Positions 17,243 through 26,929 are shown, counted from the first letter of the stretch. The stretch is 64,000 nucleotides of DNA from Qipengyuania xiamenensis (GCF_019711495.1 NZ_JAIGNM010000003.1:417312-481311), one strand, 5' to 3'. Notes: generated by a model from the letters alone, not told the origin. Numbers and translations are program-made.

Positions 17243-17835
17243 CCTCGATTGCCGGTGAAGGCATTGTGCTGGCTTCGAACAGTGCATCGCGCAAGGCCAT
17301 GCTCGAAGCGGCAGGGGTCGCATTCGAAGCGCGTGCGGCCGATATCGACGAGCGCGGTCTCGAAGCCGAGATGGAGGATGCCGATCCTGCCGAGATCGCG
17401 CAGGCCCTTGCCGCTGCGAAAGCGGCTGCGGTGGAAGATGCGCGGATCGTGCTCGGCAGCGACTCCCTCGTCGAAGTCGACGGTCGCCGCTTCGACAAAC
17501 CCGCCAGCCGCGAACAGGCGGCAGAGCACCTGCGGTTCTTTTCCGGCAAGGTGATGACGCTGCACAGCGCGGCGGCGCTCGCAAAGGACGGGCAGATCGT
17601 CTGGGTCGGATCGGATTTTGCGCGCCTCCGCGTGCGCGAATTGTCGGAAGACTTCATCGAAGCCTATCTCGATGCGGAATGGCCGGAAGTATCCTATTGC
17701 GTGGGTGTGTTCCGGATCGAAGGTCCCGGCGTGCAATTGTTCGAAAGCATCATGGGCGACCAGTTCACCGTTCTCGGCATGCCGCTGCTGCAGGTGCTTG
17801 ATGCCCTTCGCGAAGAAGGCGCCCTTCCCTCGTGA
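17239..17835 (+). CDS. maf: Maf-family nucleotide pyrophosphatase
   Basis: House-cleaning enzyme hydrolysing non-canonical or modified nucleoside triphosphates; this subgroup (YceF-like) tends to prefer m7GTP, but the substrate is not certain here. 198 residues. [19 protein letters not shown] is the phosphate-binding N-terminal motif (S-x-SxRR-like, here SASRKA). Further on come [17 protein letters not shown] with the catalytic Asp, and [21 protein letters not shown]. Overlaps the DUF299 stop by 4 bp and aroE by 4 bp (GTGA), so the series is translationally coupled. Confidence 0.93.
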   Translation: MTSIAGEGIVLASNSASRKAMLEAAGVAFEARAADIDERGLEAEMEDADPAEIAQALAAAKAAAVEDARIVLGSDSLVEVDGRRFDKPASREQAAEHLRFFSGKVMTLHSAAALAKDGQIVWVGSDFARLRVRELSEDFIEAYLDAEWPEVSYCVGVFRIEGPGVQLFESIMGDQFTVLGMPLLQVLDALREEGALPS

Positions 17836-18683
17836 CCAAATATGCCGAAGTCATCGGCGATCCCATCGCCCAGTCCAAGTCTCCCGCGATCCACGGCTTC
17901 TGGATCGACAAGCTCGGGATCGACGCGGCGTATCGCGCGCATCACGTGACGGGTGACGAGCTGGAAAGCTATCTCGCCGCCCGCCGTGCGGACGATGCGT
18001 GGCTCGGCTGTAATGTCACCATGCCGCACAAGCAGGCGGTCATGCCGCTGCTCGACCGGATCGAGCCGCTCGCCAGGCGCGTCGGCGCCGTCAACACGAT
18101 CCACCGCGGCAAGGATGGCGCGCTAGTCGGGCGCAATAGCGATGTCGGGGGTTTCCTCGAACCCTTGCGCGAGCGGCTGGCCCACCAGCATTATTTCCGC
18201 ATGGCGCGCATCATCGGCACCGGCGGCGCCGCGCGAGCGGTGGTGGCGGGACTGGCGAAGGAAGGTTTCACACTGGTCCTTGCAGGCCGTAATCCGGAAA
18301 AGGCGAGTGGCATCCTCGAGGAGCTGGCCGAGGGCGAGCACCACGTGGCGCCGCTCTCGCATTTTGCGCAAGGCACCGATTTCGCTTTCGACGACCGCGA
18401 AGGCTGCTGCGACCTCGTGGTCAATGCGAGCCCGCTGGGCATGCGCGGCCAGTCGCCCCTCGCTTTCGACTGGAGCCATGCGCCGCCCGGATCGATCGCA
18501 TATGATATCGTCACCGACCCGGTCGAAACCGAATTCCTCAAGGCGGCGCGGGATGCCGGGTTCGAGACCATCGACGGGCTGTCGATGCTGATCGGCCAGG
18601 CGGCCTCGGCCTTTGCCTATTTCTTCGGCGAAGAGGCGCCCCGCGAGCATGACGAAGAATTGCGCGAAAGGCTCATGGCATGA
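17832..18683 (+). CDS. aroE: Shikimate dehydrogenase (NADP+)
   Basis: Reduces 3-dehydroshikimate to shikimate in aromatic amino-acid synthesis. 283 residues from a GTG start that overlaps the maf stop. The substrate-binding domain has [16 protein letters not shown] and [16 protein letters not shown] with the catalytic Lys. The NADP domain has [32 protein letters not shown] and [17 protein letters not shown], with [18 protein letters not shown] at the end. Followed by coaE at a 4-bp ATGA overlap. Confidence 0.96.
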   Translation: MTKYAEVIGDPIAQSKSPAIHGFWIDKLGIDAAYRAHHVTGDELESYLAARRADDAWLGCNVTMPHKQAVMPLLDRIEPLARRVGAVNTIHRGKDGALVGRNSDVGGFLEPLRERLAHQHYFRMARIIGTGGAARAVVAGLAKEGFTLVLAGRNPEKASGILEELAEGEHHVAPLSHFAQGTDFAFDDREGCCDLVVNASPLGMRGQSPLAFDWSHAPPGSIAYDIVTDPVETEFLKAARDAGFETIDGLSMLIGQAASAFAYFFGEEAPREHDEELRERLMA

Positions 18684-19294
18684 CGAAACCGCTCATCATC
18701 GGCCTCACCGGATCGATCGGCATGGGCAAGTCCACTGTTGCTGCGATGTTCGAGGCTGCAGGCATCCCCGTTTTCGATGCCGATGCAGAAGTCTGGAAGC
18801 TGCAGGGGCCGCAAGGCGAGCTGGTTCCGGCGATCGAGGCCGAATTCCCCGGTAGTACCGATGAAACCGGCGTCCTGCGCGATGTTCTCGGCAAGGAGGT
18901 CTTCGGCGACAAGGAAGCGCTCGCCCGGCTCGAGGCGATCGTCCACCCGGCGCTGGCTCGCAAGCGCGAGGCTTTCCTGATCGAACATTTCGGCGCTCCC
19001 TTCGTGGTTTTCGATATCCCGCTCTTGTTCGAAAAGGGCGGACACGAATCGGTCGACAGGATCGTCGTCGTCTCGGCGCCGGGGGACGTGCAACGTGTCC
19101 GCGTGCTTGCGCGGCCCGGCATGACTCCGGAAAAATTCGCCCACATCCTGTCGCTCCAGACCCCCGATGCCGAGAAACGTATGCGCGCGGACCACATCAT
19201 CGATACGGGGCAATCGCTCGCCGAAACCGAGGAAGAGGTCCTCTCGCTGATCGCGCGGCTGCGCGCCGAGGCAGGTAGCCAAGACCCCTTGTAA
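18680..19294 (+). CDS. coaE: Dephospho-CoA kinase
   Basis: Last step of coenzyme A synthesis, phosphorylating the 3'-hydroxyl of dephospho-CoA. 204 residues. Walker A is LTGSIGMGKSTVAAMFEAAG. IPVFDADAEVWKL holds the substrate-binding DAD motif. A LID region follows LLFEKGGHESVDRIVVVSAP. Coupled to aroE by a 4-bp overlap and followed after 30 bp by dnaQ, the usual origin-side order in alphaproteobacteria. Confidence 0.96.
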   Translation: MTKPLIIGLTGSIGMGKSTVAAMFEAAGIPVFDADAEVWKLQGPQGELVPAIEAEFPGSTDETGVLRDVLGKEVFGDKEALARLEAIVHPALARKREAFLIEHFGAPFVVFDIPLLFEKGGHESVDRIVVVSAPGDVQRVRVLARPGMTPEKFAHILSLQTPDAEKRMRADHIIDTGQSLAETEEEVLSLIARLRAEAGSQDPL

Positions 19295-19324
19295 TCTGCG
19301 CGAACGAGTCCGATAGGTTACCCA

Positions 19325-20014
19325 ATGCGTGAAATCGTTTTCGACACCGAAACCACCGGACTCGACCCCAAGACGGGCGACCGGATGGTAGAAATCGGCT
19401 GCGTCGAGATGGTCAATCTCGTCCCTACCGGGAACACGTATCACGCCTATTACAATCCCGAACGCGACATGCCTGCCGGCGCGGAAGCCGTGCACGGTCT
19501 TTCGGCAGCTTTCCTGTCGGACAAGCCGCTGTTCCGCGATATCGCGCATGAACTGCTCGATTTCATCGGCGATGCGCCGCTGATCGCGCATAATGCGGGG
19601 TTCGACTTCGGCTTCCTCAATGCAGAGCTGACGCTGATTGATCGCGAGCCGGTCTGCATGAGCCGCATGATCGACACCGTCGCGATCGCCAAGAAGCGCC
19701 ATCCGGGCGCCAAGCTGTCGCTCGACGCGCTGTGCACCCGCTACGGCATCGATCGCAGCCATCGCGTAAAGCATGGCGCGCTGCTCGACGCCGAACTGCT
19801 CGCGCAGGTTTATGTCGAGCTGAAGGGCGGGCGCCAGATCGGGCTCGAACTCGCCGCCGAAGCGACCGTGGTCGAGATCGAGCAGGAAACCGTGGCGGTC
19901 CGCCAGGCGCCGGAAGGCCCGCGCCGCGAACCGCGGCCGCATGCGCCTTCGCCTGAAGAACTGGCGCGGCACAGGAAATTCATGTCCGGGATCGAAAACC
20001 CTCTCTGGGGGTAG
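19325..20014 (+). CDS. dnaQ: DNA polymerase III epsilon (proofreading) subunit
   Basis: 3'-5' exonuclease of the replicative polymerase. 229 residues. DEDDh motifs: Exo I IVFDTETTGLDPKTGDRMVE, Exo II near LIAHNAGFDFGFLNAEL, and Exo III with HGALLDAELLAQVYVEL. After residue about 180 a proline/arginine-rich linker leads to the C-terminal polymerase-binding tail. Start ATG at 19325; it lies in the same transcription direction as coaE. Confidence 0.96.
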   Translation: MREIVFDTETTGLDPKTGDRMVEIGCVEMVNLVPTGNTYHAYYNPERDMPAGAEAVHGLSAAFLSDKPLFRDIAHELLDFIGDAPLIAHNAGFDFGFLNAELTLIDREPVCMSRMIDTVAIAKKRHPGAKLSLDALCTRYGIDRSHRVKHGALLDAELLAQVYVELKGGRQIGLELAAEATVVEIEQETVAVRQAPEGPRREPRPHAPSPEELARHRKFMSGIENPLWG

Positions 20015-20087
20015 ATGAATTCCCGGACTGGTCGACGGACGGGGTCGACGGGATCGTGCAGGGGTACGAAGAAGGAGTACGAAGCTT

Positions 20088-20660
20088 ATGGATATCCGCG
20101 TTTCGGGCCACCAGATCGACACCGGCGCAGCCTTGCAAACCCATGTCGAGGACCGATTGCAGGGCATCGTCGAGAAGTATTTCAATCGAGCGATCAGCAG
20201 CCATGTGACCTTCGGCAAGGCGTCCGGTGGCGCCTTCTCCTCCGACATCGTTACCCATGTGATGCAGGGCCTGATCCTCAAGGGGCATGCCGAGGCGCAT
20301 GACGTGCACCAAGCTTTCGACGCTGCGGCAGCGAAGATCGAAAAGCAGCTGCGCCGATACAAGCGCCGCATCAAGGATCGTCACGAACAGGCCGATCACG
20401 CGATGCGCGAGCAGGAAGCCGCCTACACCATCTTCGCCGCGCCCGAGGTCGATACCGAGGAGGAAGTTACCAGCGAAAGCCCCCCGGTGATCGCGGAAAC
20501 CAGCGCGCTTATCCCCGAATGCTCGGTCGCCGACGCAGTGATGCTGCTCGATCTGCAGAACACCAATGCGCTCTTTTTCAAGAACGGGGCTACCGAAGTG
20601 CATAACATGGTCTATCGCCGCCCCGACGGTTCGATCGGCTGGGTCGAACCGCGCGGCTGA
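20088..20660 (+). CDS. hpf: Ribosome hibernation promoting factor, long form
   Basis: Dimerises 70S ribosomes into inactive 100S particles under starvation. 190 residues: an N-terminal beta-alpha domain (MDIRVSGHQIDTGAALQTHV up to about residue 110, ending in KQLRRYKRRIKDRH), an acidic linker, and the C-terminal dimerisation domain with SVADAVMLLDLQNTNALFFK and MVYRRPDGSIGWVEPR. The long form is standard outside the gamma group. A GAAGGAG ribosome site precedes the ATG. The frequent neighbour ptsN is not seen here; a thioesterase follows. Confidence 0.94.
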   Translation: MDIRVSGHQIDTGAALQTHVEDRLQGIVEKYFNRAISSHVTFGKASGGAFSSDIVTHVMQGLILKGHAEAHDVHQAFDAAAAKIEKQLRRYKRRIKDRHEQADHAMREQEAAYTIFAAPEVDTEEEVTSESPPVIAETSALIPECSVADAVMLLDLQNTNALFFKNGATEVHNMVYRRPDGSIGWVEPRG

Positions 20661-20681
20661 ACTGTAACGGATGAGGATTTG

Positions 20682-21140
20682 ATGAGCGCAGCGGCAACCA
20701 GCGGAGCCGAGCGGCACTGGCGCGCGCTCGAAAGCCTCTACGCGTCCGCCCCGGTGAACAACCAGTTCGCCTCCTCGCTGGAAGTAACCGGTGAAGGTGC
20801 GGCGCGGATCGAGTTCGAAGTTACCGGCGAATGCTTCCATGCGGCCGGTGCGGCGCATGGCACGATCTATTTCAAGATGCTCGACGATGCGGCCTTTTAC
20901 GCGGCCAACACGCTGGTGACCGACCGTTTCCTGCTGACCACCTCCTTCAACCTGCATTTCACCAAGCCGGTCCGCGAAGGAAAGGTGGTTGCCGAAGGCC
21001 GCTGGGTGAGCGGGCGCAGGCGTGTTTTCGTGGCTGAATCGCGCCTGGTGGATGCGGAAGGCGACGAGATCGGGCGCGGCACCGGGACATTCATGAAATC
21101 GCGCATCCCGCTCTCCAGCCTCGAAGGCTATTCGGCCTGA
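20682..21140 (+). CDS. PaaI/hotdog-fold thioesterase
   Basis: Predicted acyl-CoA thioesterase of the PaaI/YigI type. 152 residues with the hotdog core: ECFHAAGAAHGTIYFKMLDD (the HG and following acidic residue are typical of the active site), FLLTTSFNLHFTKPVREGKV and GRRRVFVAESRLVDAEGDEI. The substrate is unknown. The ATG at 20682 is preferred to a TTG one codon earlier. Its stop and the DUF1491 start share one base (TGATG). Confidence 0.85.
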   Translation: MSAAATSGAERHWRALESLYASAPVNNQFASSLEVTGEGAARIEFEVTGECFHAAGAAHGTIYFKMLDDAAFYAANTLVTDRFLLTTSFNLHFTKPVREGKVVAEGRWVSGRRRVFVAESRLVDAEGDEIGRGTGTFMKSRIPLSSLEGYSA

Positions 21141-21478
21141 TGGAAGATGCCCGCCTCCCGGCCCACCTCGAAGTGGCGGGATTGCTGCGTCTGACACAGC
21201 AATTGGGCGGCTTCGGCATGGTCCTGCAGAAGGGTGAATACGATGCCGGAACTATTGCCATATTAACCACACATAGTGGCAAAAATACCCGTTTGTGGGA
21301 GCGGATGCCGCAGATGGACGGGTCCAGGAAGTTCACCTGTACCCGCGAACAAGACGATGAAAATACTCGAGAATTCGACGAATATGTGGCCCGCAGGAAG
21401 AGCCAGGACCCCGATTGCTGGTTCGTCGAGCTGGACGGTCCCGATGTGGAACGCCTTCTCGAAATTCCCGCCCGTTAA
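21140..21478 (+). CDS. DUF1491 family protein
   Basis: 112 residues, matching the small alphaproteobacterial DUF1491 family: MEDARLPAHLEVAGLLRLTQ, then FGMVLQKGEYDAGTIAILTT, an NTRLWERMP motif and a C-terminal DPDCWFVELDGPDVERLL. No signal sequence; probably cytoplasmic. Function unknown in the family. Translationally coupled to the thioesterase by a one-base overlap, which suggests a linked role or simply shared expression. Confidence 0.82.
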   Translation: MEDARLPAHLEVAGLLRLTQQLGGFGMVLQKGEYDAGTIAILTTHSGKNTRLWERMPQMDGSRKFTCTREQDDENTREFDEYVARRKSQDPDCWFVELDGPDVERLLEIPAR

Positions 21479-21680
21479 CTTGACACGGTTTCAATTGTGA
21501 CTATTTGGCGCCGCAGCTTCGATGCGCAGGCGGTCGGATTTGGCAATGGGGTCAGACGACAAGCACGCAGACGGGGAGCCAGCGGCAGGCCCGCTAACGG
21601 ATTCGAGTTTCAAGACGCAAGAGTACGCGCACTGAATCCCAGCCTGTGACAGCTCGCTCACCGCCGAAACAAGCGGAACT

Positions 21681-22325
21681 ATGCGAAAGTCTATTTTTGG
21701 CCTTGCGGCAGGCGCCGCAGCCACGATTGCAACGTTTGCCGGTGCGGAAGAAACCGGTGCCCAGGCTGCCCAGGCAGCCGCAGAAGAAACCACTGCAGAA
21801 GAAGCGGTCCTCACCGAAGAGGTGGTTCCCGTCTTCGTCAGCGAAGAAGTGGTCCAGGAGCTTCCCGAGGAAGCTGCCACAGAATTTTCCGGAAATGTGC
21901 CCGAGGCCAATAGCCTGCGCGAACTCGTCGCGGCCATGCCTGCTGCCGGCGAACTTTCCGACGAGATGCGCTGCCTTGCCGGCGCAGTCTATTTCGAATC
22001 GCGGGGCGAACCGCTCCACGGCCAGCTTGCCGTTGCGCAGGTGGTGATCAATCGTGCGGAATCCAGCCGCTTCCCCTCGAGCTATTGCGGCGTCGTTTAC
22101 CAGCGCGCGCAGTTCAGCTTCGTACGGGGCGGCACCATGCCGCGCATCCAGACGGGCACTGCCGCCTGGACGCGCGCCAAGGCGATCGCCCGTATCGCGC
22201 ATCAGGGAATGTGGGACAGCGAAGCGGAAGATTCGCTCTATTTCCACGCGACCTACGTGAAACCGAGCTGGGCTTCGAAGAAGACCCGCCGCGCAGCGAT
22301 CAAGACGCACATCTTCTACCGCTAA
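21681..22325 (+). CDS. Exported SleB-type cell wall hydrolase
   Basis: Predicted peptidoglycan lytic enzyme. 214 residues: signal peptide about 1-22 (MRKSIFGLAAGAAATIATFA), an acidic low-complexity spacer (about 23-90, rich in Glu and Ala), then the hydrolase_2 domain beginning EMRCLAGAVYFESRGEPLHG, where the Glu of FESRGE is the likely catalytic residue. It continues QVVINRAESSRFPSSYCGVV, QFSFVRGG and LYFHATYVKPSW. A 202-bp gap upstream separates it from DUF1491, so it probably has its own promoter. A strong terminator follows. Confidence 0.9.
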   Translation: MRKSIFGLAAGAAATIATFAGAEETGAQAAQAAAEETTAEEAVLTEEVVPVFVSEEVVQELPEEAATEFSGNVPEANSLRELVAAMPAAGELSDEMRCLAGAVYFESRGEPLHGQLAVAQVVINRAESSRFPSSYCGVVYQRAQFSFVRGGTMPRIQTGTAAWTRAKAIARIAHQGMWDSEAEDSLYFHATYVKPSWASKKTRRAAIKTHIFYR

Positions 22326-22347
22326 GCGGCAGCCAAGAGACAAAGAG

Positions 22348-22377
22348 GGGCCGTCGCCATGTGCGGCGGCCCTTTTT
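22348..22377 (+). terminator. Intrinsic terminator after the cell wall hydrolase
   Basis: GGGCCGTCGC (22348-22357) pairs with GCGGCGGCCC (22363-22372) with one G-T wobble and a 5-base loop, followed by five T residues. Confidence 0.87.
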
Positions 22378-22389
22378 CGTGGTTTGCGC

Positions 22390-23175
22390 TCAGTCGGCGA
22401 ACTCGACCCAGACGGGCGTGTGGTCGGATGCCTTCTCCCGCCCGCGGTACTCCTTGTCGACACCAGCCGCGGTCATCCGGTCGGCCAGCTCGGGCGAGAG
22501 CAGCAGGTGGTCGATCCTGAATCCGTGGTCGCGCTGCCAGGCACCGGCCTGGTAATCCCAATAGGTCCACACCCCGCCACGCGGGTTGAGCGTGTCGATC
22601 GCATCGGTCCAGCCGTCTGCAAGCATGCGCTTGTAGGCATCGCGGCTTTCGGGCTGCATCAGGGCATCGCTGGCCATGGCCTTGGGCGACCAGACGTCCT
22701 TGTCCTCAGGAATGACGTTATAGTCGCCCAGCACGACGGCCGGGACTTCCTCGGCCCAGATTTCCTTCATCCGTGCGCGCAGCTTCTCCATCCACGCCAG
22801 CTTGTAGTCGAACTTGGGCCCGGGATGCGGATTGCCGTTGGGCAGGTAGAGGTTGCAGATGCGCACACCGTTCACCTCTGCCTCGAGATAGCGGGCCTGC
22901 TCGCCCTCCCCGTCCTTGGGTCCATCGATACCGAGGCCGCGCTTGATTTCGACCGGCTTGGTCCCATCGGCGAGGATCGCCACGCCGTTGAAACTCTTCT
23001 GGCCGTACCAGATGGCCTGGTAGCCGATCTTCTCGAATTCCTCGGCAGGAAAGCCCTCGTCCATCGTCTTGATTTCCTGCAGGCAGGCGACGCTGGGCCG
23101 GGTTTCCTCGAGCCATTCGATGAGGCGCGGCAGGCGCGCCTTGATACCGTTGATGTTGAAGCTGGCGATACGCAT
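22390..23175 (-). CDS. xth: Exodeoxyribonuclease III
   Basis: AP endonuclease and 3'-5' exonuclease of base excision repair. 261 residues from the ATG at 23173-23175 (MRIASFNINGIKARLPRLIE). Metal and catalytic motifs: CLQEIKTMDEGFP, NLYLPNGNPHPGPKFDYKL, VVLGDYNVIPEDKDVWSP, FRIDHLLLSPEL and the C-terminal KASDHTPVWVEF. An upstream ATG at 23187 adds four residues only. Converges on the cell wall hydrolase; erpA lies 38 bp upstream on the same strand. Confidence 0.95.
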   Translation of the reverse strand: MRIASFNINGIKARLPRLIEWLEETRPSVACLQEIKTMDEGFPAEEFEKIGYQAIWYGQKSFNGVAILADGTKPVEIKRGLGIDGPKDGEGEQARYLEAEVNGVRICNLYLPNGNPHPGPKFDYKLAWMEKLRARMKEIWAEEVPAVVLGDYNVIPEDKDVWSPKAMASDALMQPESRDAYKRMLADGWTDAIDTLNPRGGVWTYWDYQAGAWQRDHGFRIDHLLLSPELADRMTAAGVDKEYRGREKASDHTPVWVEFAD

Positions 23176-23213
23176 GGAAGAACCCATGCCCGAACCCGCC
23201 GCGCGGGTCTAAC

Positions 23214-23543
23214 CTAAATCCCGAAACTCGAGCCGCAGCCGCATCCGGCAGCCGCATTGGGGTTTTCGACGCGGAAGGCCGCCCCGCCCAGCGATTCGAC
23301 GAAATCGACCACGCTTCCCGCGACAAGGTCGAGACTCACCGGGTCGACGACGAGGCGCACGCCCTCGGTCTCGCTGACCATGTCGTCACCCTCCGCCGCT
23401 TCGGCGAGGTCGAACTTGTACTGGAAGCCCGAACAGCCCCCGCCCTCAACCGAAAGGCGCAGGATCGCAGGCTTGGACTGCTTGTCGGCAATGGCCGCCA
23501 CACGTTTCGCGGCGGCTTGGGTCAGGGTGAGCATTTCGGCCAT
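23214..23543 (-). CDS. erpA: ErpA/IscA-type iron-sulfur carrier
   Basis: A-type carrier that delivers Fe-S clusters to client enzymes. 109 residues with the three conserved cysteines Cys37 (GGGCSGFQYKF), Cys101 and Cys103 (AAGCGCGSSFGI). The spacing and FQYKF motif favour ErpA over SufA. A second A-type protein closes the suf operon in this window (58454), so this one is probably the delivery member. Start ATG 23543; a second Met at residue 4 is possible. Confidence 0.92.
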   Translation of the reverse strand: MAEMLTLTQAAAKRVAAIADKQSKPAILRLSVEGGGCSGFQYKFDLAEAAEGDDMVSETEGVRLVVDPVSLDLVAGSVVDFVESLGGAAFRVENPNAAAGCGCGSSFGI

Positions 23544-23574
23544 GAGCGCGATGTAGGAGGCGTTGGGCCTGGTC

Positions 23575-24006
23575 TCAAGCGGTCTGGATATATTCGCGCA
23601 TCGCTTCGGCTTCGTGCTGGATCTCGTCCAGTCGGGCCTTCACGAGGTCGCCGATCGAGATGAAGCCGCACATGGCTTCCCCGTCGATCACCGGAAGATG
23701 GCGGATGCGACGCTTCGTCATGAGCGAAAGCGCGTCCAGGATCGGCGTTTCGGTCGTCGTCGTGATGGCGGGCGAAGTCATCACTTCGCCGAGCGGGCGA
23801 TCGAGACAGGCCGAACCTTCTTCGGCGAGGCGATAGATCACGTCGCGTTCGGAGAATATCCCGGCAATCCGTCCGCCGGACATGACAGGCAGGGCACCGA
23901 TACGTTTGGAAGCAAGCAGTTTTACCGCGTCGCGAACCGCCTGGTCCACCGTGACCGAGATGATGTCGGAGCTGGCCCTGCCCTCGATCAGGCTACTGAT
24001 GTTCAT
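23575..24006 (-). CDS. CBS-domain pair protein
   Basis: 143 residues made of two CBS motifs: residues about 10-60 (SVTVDQAVRDAVKLLASKRI, GALPVMSGGRIAGIFSERDV) and about 75-130 (AITTTTETPILDALSLMTKR, HLPVIDGEAMCGFISIGDLV). Such stand-alone pairs bind adenine nucleotides and act as energy sensors, but the target is unknown. The ATG at 24004-24006 follows AGAGGAGGCG; the longer frame to 24123 overlaps the divergent gene and is not credible. Diverges from the small membrane protein at 24113. Confidence 0.87.
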   Translation of the reverse strand: MNISSLIEGRASSDIISVTVDQAVRDAVKLLASKRIGALPVMSGGRIAGIFSERDVIYRLAEEGSACLDRPLGEVMTSPAITTTTETPILDALSLMTKRRIRHLPVIDGEAMCGFISIGDLVKARLDEIQHEAEAMREYIQTA

Positions 24007-24112
24007 TCGCGCCTCCTCTTGCTGGAGGAAAGATGCCACTTTCGCGCAGGAAAAGCCAGTATCCGCCCCTAAGGCGTTGAAACGGGGCCCGCATAGGCCC
24101 ATGGAGGCGCCG

Positions 24113-24412
24113 ATGGTCGACAAATCACCCCTGGACGATCCCGAAGCCGCGGCATTTGCCTGGGCCCGTTATCGCAGGATCATGCGCTTCATGCTGCTGC
24201 TGACAATCGGTCTCGTCTCGATCGCGATGGCCCTGCTCTACAAGTTCGGCGGTGAAGTCTCCGTTCACTTCTACATCGCGACTGCGCTGGGCGTGGGTTT
24301 CGTCATGCTGCTGGCAGGCGCGTTGATGGGCCTCGTCTTCCTGTCGTCGGGCACCGGCCACGACGAAGCGGTCGACAACAATCTGCCCGACAATTCGATC
24401 GACGAGAATTAG
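24113..24412 (+). CDS. Small two-helix membrane protein
   Basis: 99 residues, unrecognised. Two hydrophobic helices: about residues 25-44 ([20 protein letters not shown]) and 54-77 ([20 protein letters not shown]), with an acidic, Asn/Asp-rich tail. The start at 24113 has GGAGG 5 bases before it, formed by the preceding in-frame ATG codon and its next codons. Ends 4 bp inside the convergent ferredoxin-like gene. Conserved context or function cannot be stated. Confidence 0.72.
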   Translation: MVDKSPLDDPEAAAFAWARYRRIMRFMLLLTIGLVSIAMALLYKFGGEVSVHFYIATALGVGFVMLLAGALMGLVFLSSGTGHDEAVDNNLPDNSIDEN

Positions 24413-24786
24413 TCCTTTTCGGCACCGCGCAGGCGGTACTCCTCGACCGGAACGCCGCCGATCAGGTGGCGCTGGATGATCGCTTCGAGAACTTCCTCGT
24501 CGCAGGAATGATACCAGACGTTATCGGGCCAGACGACCGCGATCGGGCCGTGGGCGCAGACCTGAAGACAGTCCGCCTTGGTCCGCTGGACCGTGCCGCC
24601 CCGCCCCACAAGGTCGAGCTGCTTGAGGCGTTTCTTGAGATAATTCCAGGCAGCCTTGCCGTCCTCGCGCGAGCAGCATTTCTGCTTCTCGCTGACAGCA
24701 CACAGGAAGATCTGCCGTTCGGCCGTCTCACCGCCGATCTTTGCCAGCGCCTTCTGCGCCTTTTCAAGCCCGCCCTTCTTACTCAT
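24409..24786 (-). CDS. Thioredoxin-like [2Fe-2S] ferredoxin
   Basis: Small electron carrier or metal protein of the (2Fe-2S) thioredoxin-like family. 125 residues. Cysteines: Cys29 ([12 protein letters not shown]), Cys37/Cys38, Cys73 and Cys77 ([12 protein letters not shown]), giving the CX8C...CX3C pattern of this family. Overlaps the end of the S9 peptidase gene by 8 bp on the same strand, so it is upstream-coupled to neither strongly. The start ATG at 24786 is the first codon of the frame with a lysine-rich N-terminus. Confidence 0.82.
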   Translation of the reverse strand: MSKKGGLEKAQKALAKIGGETAERQIFLCAVSEKQKCCSREDGKAAWNYLKKRLKQLDLVGRGGTVQRTKADCLQVCAHGPIAVVWPDNVWYHSCDEEVLEAIIQRHLIGGVPVEEYRLRGAEKD

Positions 24787-26887
24787 CCGGCTTCAGCCAG
24801 CGGTCGAGCCAATCGAAGACGGTGTTGTGCCACTGGAGCGAGTTCTTCGCACCGAGTACCCAGTGGTTCTCGTTCTCGAATACAAGCAGCTGGCTGGGGA
24901 TCTGGCGCTCCTGCAGCGCGGTGAAGCTGGCGAGGCCTTGCGTATAGGGTACGCGGAAGTCCCTTTCGCCCGCGACGACCAGCATCGGGGTTTTCCAGTT
25001 CTCGACATAGTTCACTGGGTTCCAGCGCTCGTAGAGCTCGCTGTTCTCGGCGTAGCTGCCGCCGAAGTCCCACTTGGGAAACCACAGTTCCTCGGTGGTG
25101 TAATAGAAGCTGCGCATGTCGAAGAGGCCGTCATGCTGGACGAGGCAGTCGAACCGGTCGGGCCAGTTACCCGCGATCCAGTTCATCATGTAGCCGCCAT
25201 AGCTCGCGCCCATTGCGCAGGCACGGCTGCCGTCGATCTGCGTGTCGCGCTCGAGCGCTGCGGCGAGGCCGAGCTTGAGGTCTTCGAGCGGCTTGCCGCC
25301 CCAGTCCCGGTTGATGCTGTCGGTGAATTCCTGCCCGTATCCGGTGGAGCCGTGGAAATCGACCGAGATCACCGCATAGCCCTGGCTTGCGACGACGCGC
25401 GGGTTCCAGCGGCTCGACCAGCCATCGTTGAACGAGCCTTGCGGGCCGCCGTGGACGTAAAGGATCGCGGGCATCTTGCCCTCGCGCCCTTCGAGCTTGG
25501 TGATCTGGCCCCACACCGTGTCGCCATTCGCGCCGGCGAAGCTGAAACGCTCGACCACGACGGGCGCGAACTTGCCGATCGTCGGGGTGGCGACCTGCGT
25601 GAGCGGTTCGGCCATGCCCCAGTCCTTCGAGAGGAACATTTCCGAAGGCGCACCGATGGAATCGCGGGTGAAGAGCACATCGCCTCCGGCAAGCGGGGTG
25701 ACATTGCCGATATGCGCTTCGTTGCCGGCCATAAGGTCGATGCGCTCGACTGCGCCGGTGCGCGGATCGATGCGGAACGCCGGCGTATCGAGCACGTCCT
25801 GGGCGGTGGCGACGATCCAGCGCGAATCCGGGGTCCATGCCAGCGTGTAGAAGCTGCGGTCGAAATCCTTCGTCAGCGCGGTCGTCACGCCGCTTTCGAG
25901 GTCGCGCAGCATGATAACCTGGCGGTCGGCTTCATAAGTCGGGCGCGCCATGGCGACATAGGCAAGGTACTGGCCATTGGGCGAAGGGGTCGGCAGCGCA
26001 TCGAGCGCTTCGTTCGCGTCCGTCAGGTTGACGGGCGCCTCGCCCGAAAGGTCCGACCACCAGATGTCGAGATTGGTGGAATAGGGCTCGCTTGCCCCGC
26101 CCTCGCGGGCGACGAAATAGACGCCCGAGCCATCGGGTGCCCATGCGACGTCCTCGCCACCGCCGAAGGGCTTGGTCGGCGTGTCGCCCTGCGGGCCGCC
26201 TGCGCCAATCGCACCATCGACGGGTGTGAAGGCATCGCTCGACATGGCTTCGGCCAGATCGGCGGTGAATACGCGGCTGTAGGTGCCCGGCGTTTCCCAC
26301 TGGTCCCAGTGGCGATAGAAGCCGCCGCTCCCGTCGAAGAGCCGCCCTTCCCCGGGGCCCGGAGCATAGGGCTTGGCGCTGTCGTCGCAGGAAAGTTGGG
26401 TGCAGGTGCGGGCGATGTCGGTCCAGATCGCGACCTTCTCGCCATTGGCCGAAATGCTGTAGCCGCCCACGCCGCGCGCAATATCGGTGACCTGGCTGCC
26501 GTTCAGAACCGTGCCGTCCGCAGCGATTTGTGCGCGCCAGACCTGCGTGGCTCCGCCGTGATGGCCTTCTGCAAGATAGTAGAGCCACCCGTCGCCAGCG
26601 AAACTTGCCGCTCCGCCTGCGAGATCGAGCGCTATGGGCTGCGCATTCTTGTCGGTGAGCGAGCGCACGAAGAGCTGGCCCGAACGATCGAGCGTTTCTG
26701 CATCGGTCGTGGTGACCGAATAGACCGCCATGGTCCCGTCCGGCGAAACCGTCGGACTGCCGAGGCGCGGCATGGTGATGAGGTCTTTCGCCTGCATCGG
26801 CTCGGCCGCGTCCTGCGCGGCGAGCGGTGTGGCGATGAGCGCGAAAGCGCTGGCGAGCGGGAATGCGGCCCGGATGCGTGCTGTCAT
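24779..26887 (-). CDS. Exported S9 prolyl oligopeptidase/dipeptidyl peptidase
   Basis: Serine peptidase acting outside the cytoplasm on small peptides. 702 residues: signal peptide about 1-24 ([15 protein letters not shown] cleavage region), an N-terminal propeller with WD-like repeats ([39 protein letters not shown]), and a C-terminal alpha/beta hydrolase domain. Catalytic triad: Ser562 (GASYGGYM), Asp643 (AGERDFRVP) and His675 (ENENHW). The fold and triad are clear; whether it releases di- or tripeptides is not. Transcribed first, with the ferredoxin gene behind it sharing 8 bp. Confidence 0.93.
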   Translation of the reverse strand: MTARIRAAFPLASAFALIATPLAAQDAAEPMQAKDLITMPRLGSPTVSPDGTMAVYSVTTTDAETLDRSGQLFVRSLTDKNAQPIALDLAGGAASFAGDGWLYYLAEGHHGGATQVWRAQIAADGTVLNGSQVTDIARGVGGYSISANGEKVAIWTDIARTCTQLSCDDSAKPYAPGPGEGRLFDGSGGFYRHWDQWETPGTYSRVFTADLAEAMSSDAFTPVDGAIGAGGPQGDTPTKPFGGGEDVAWAPDGSGVYFVAREGGASEPYSTNLDIWWSDLSGEAPVNLTDANEALDALPTPSPNGQYLAYVAMARPTYEADRQVIMLRDLESGVTTALTKDFDRSFYTLAWTPDSRWIVATAQDVLDTPAFRIDPRTGAVERIDLMAGNEAHIGNVTPLAGGDVLFTRDSIGAPSEMFLSKDWGMAEPLTQVATPTIGKFAPVVVERFSFAGANGDTVWGQITKLEGREGKMPAILYVHGGPQGSFNDGWSSRWNPRVVASQGYAVISVDFHGSTGYGQEFTDSINRDWGGKPLEDLKLGLAAALERDTQIDGSRACAMGASYGGYMMNWIAGNWPDRFDCLVQHDGLFDMRSFYYTTEELWFPKWDFGGSYAENSELYERWNPVNYVENWKTPMLVVAGERDFRVPYTQGLASFTALQERQIPSQLLVFENENHWVLGAKNSLQWHNTVFDWLDRWLKPDE

Positions 26888-26929
26888 GGTCGCGCGGTTT
26901 AGCGCGGCGCCGACCGCTTGGGTAGTGGT

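Noticed and set aside
21480..21507. TTGACA with TATTTG 16 bases later, before the cell wall hydrolase
   Set aside because: The -10 half matches at only three positions and lies 174 bp from the start; too weak to annotate as a promoter.
24656..26902. 748-codon open frame opposite the S9 peptidase
   Set aside because: Same shadow effect; the peptidase has a full catalytic triad and signal peptide.
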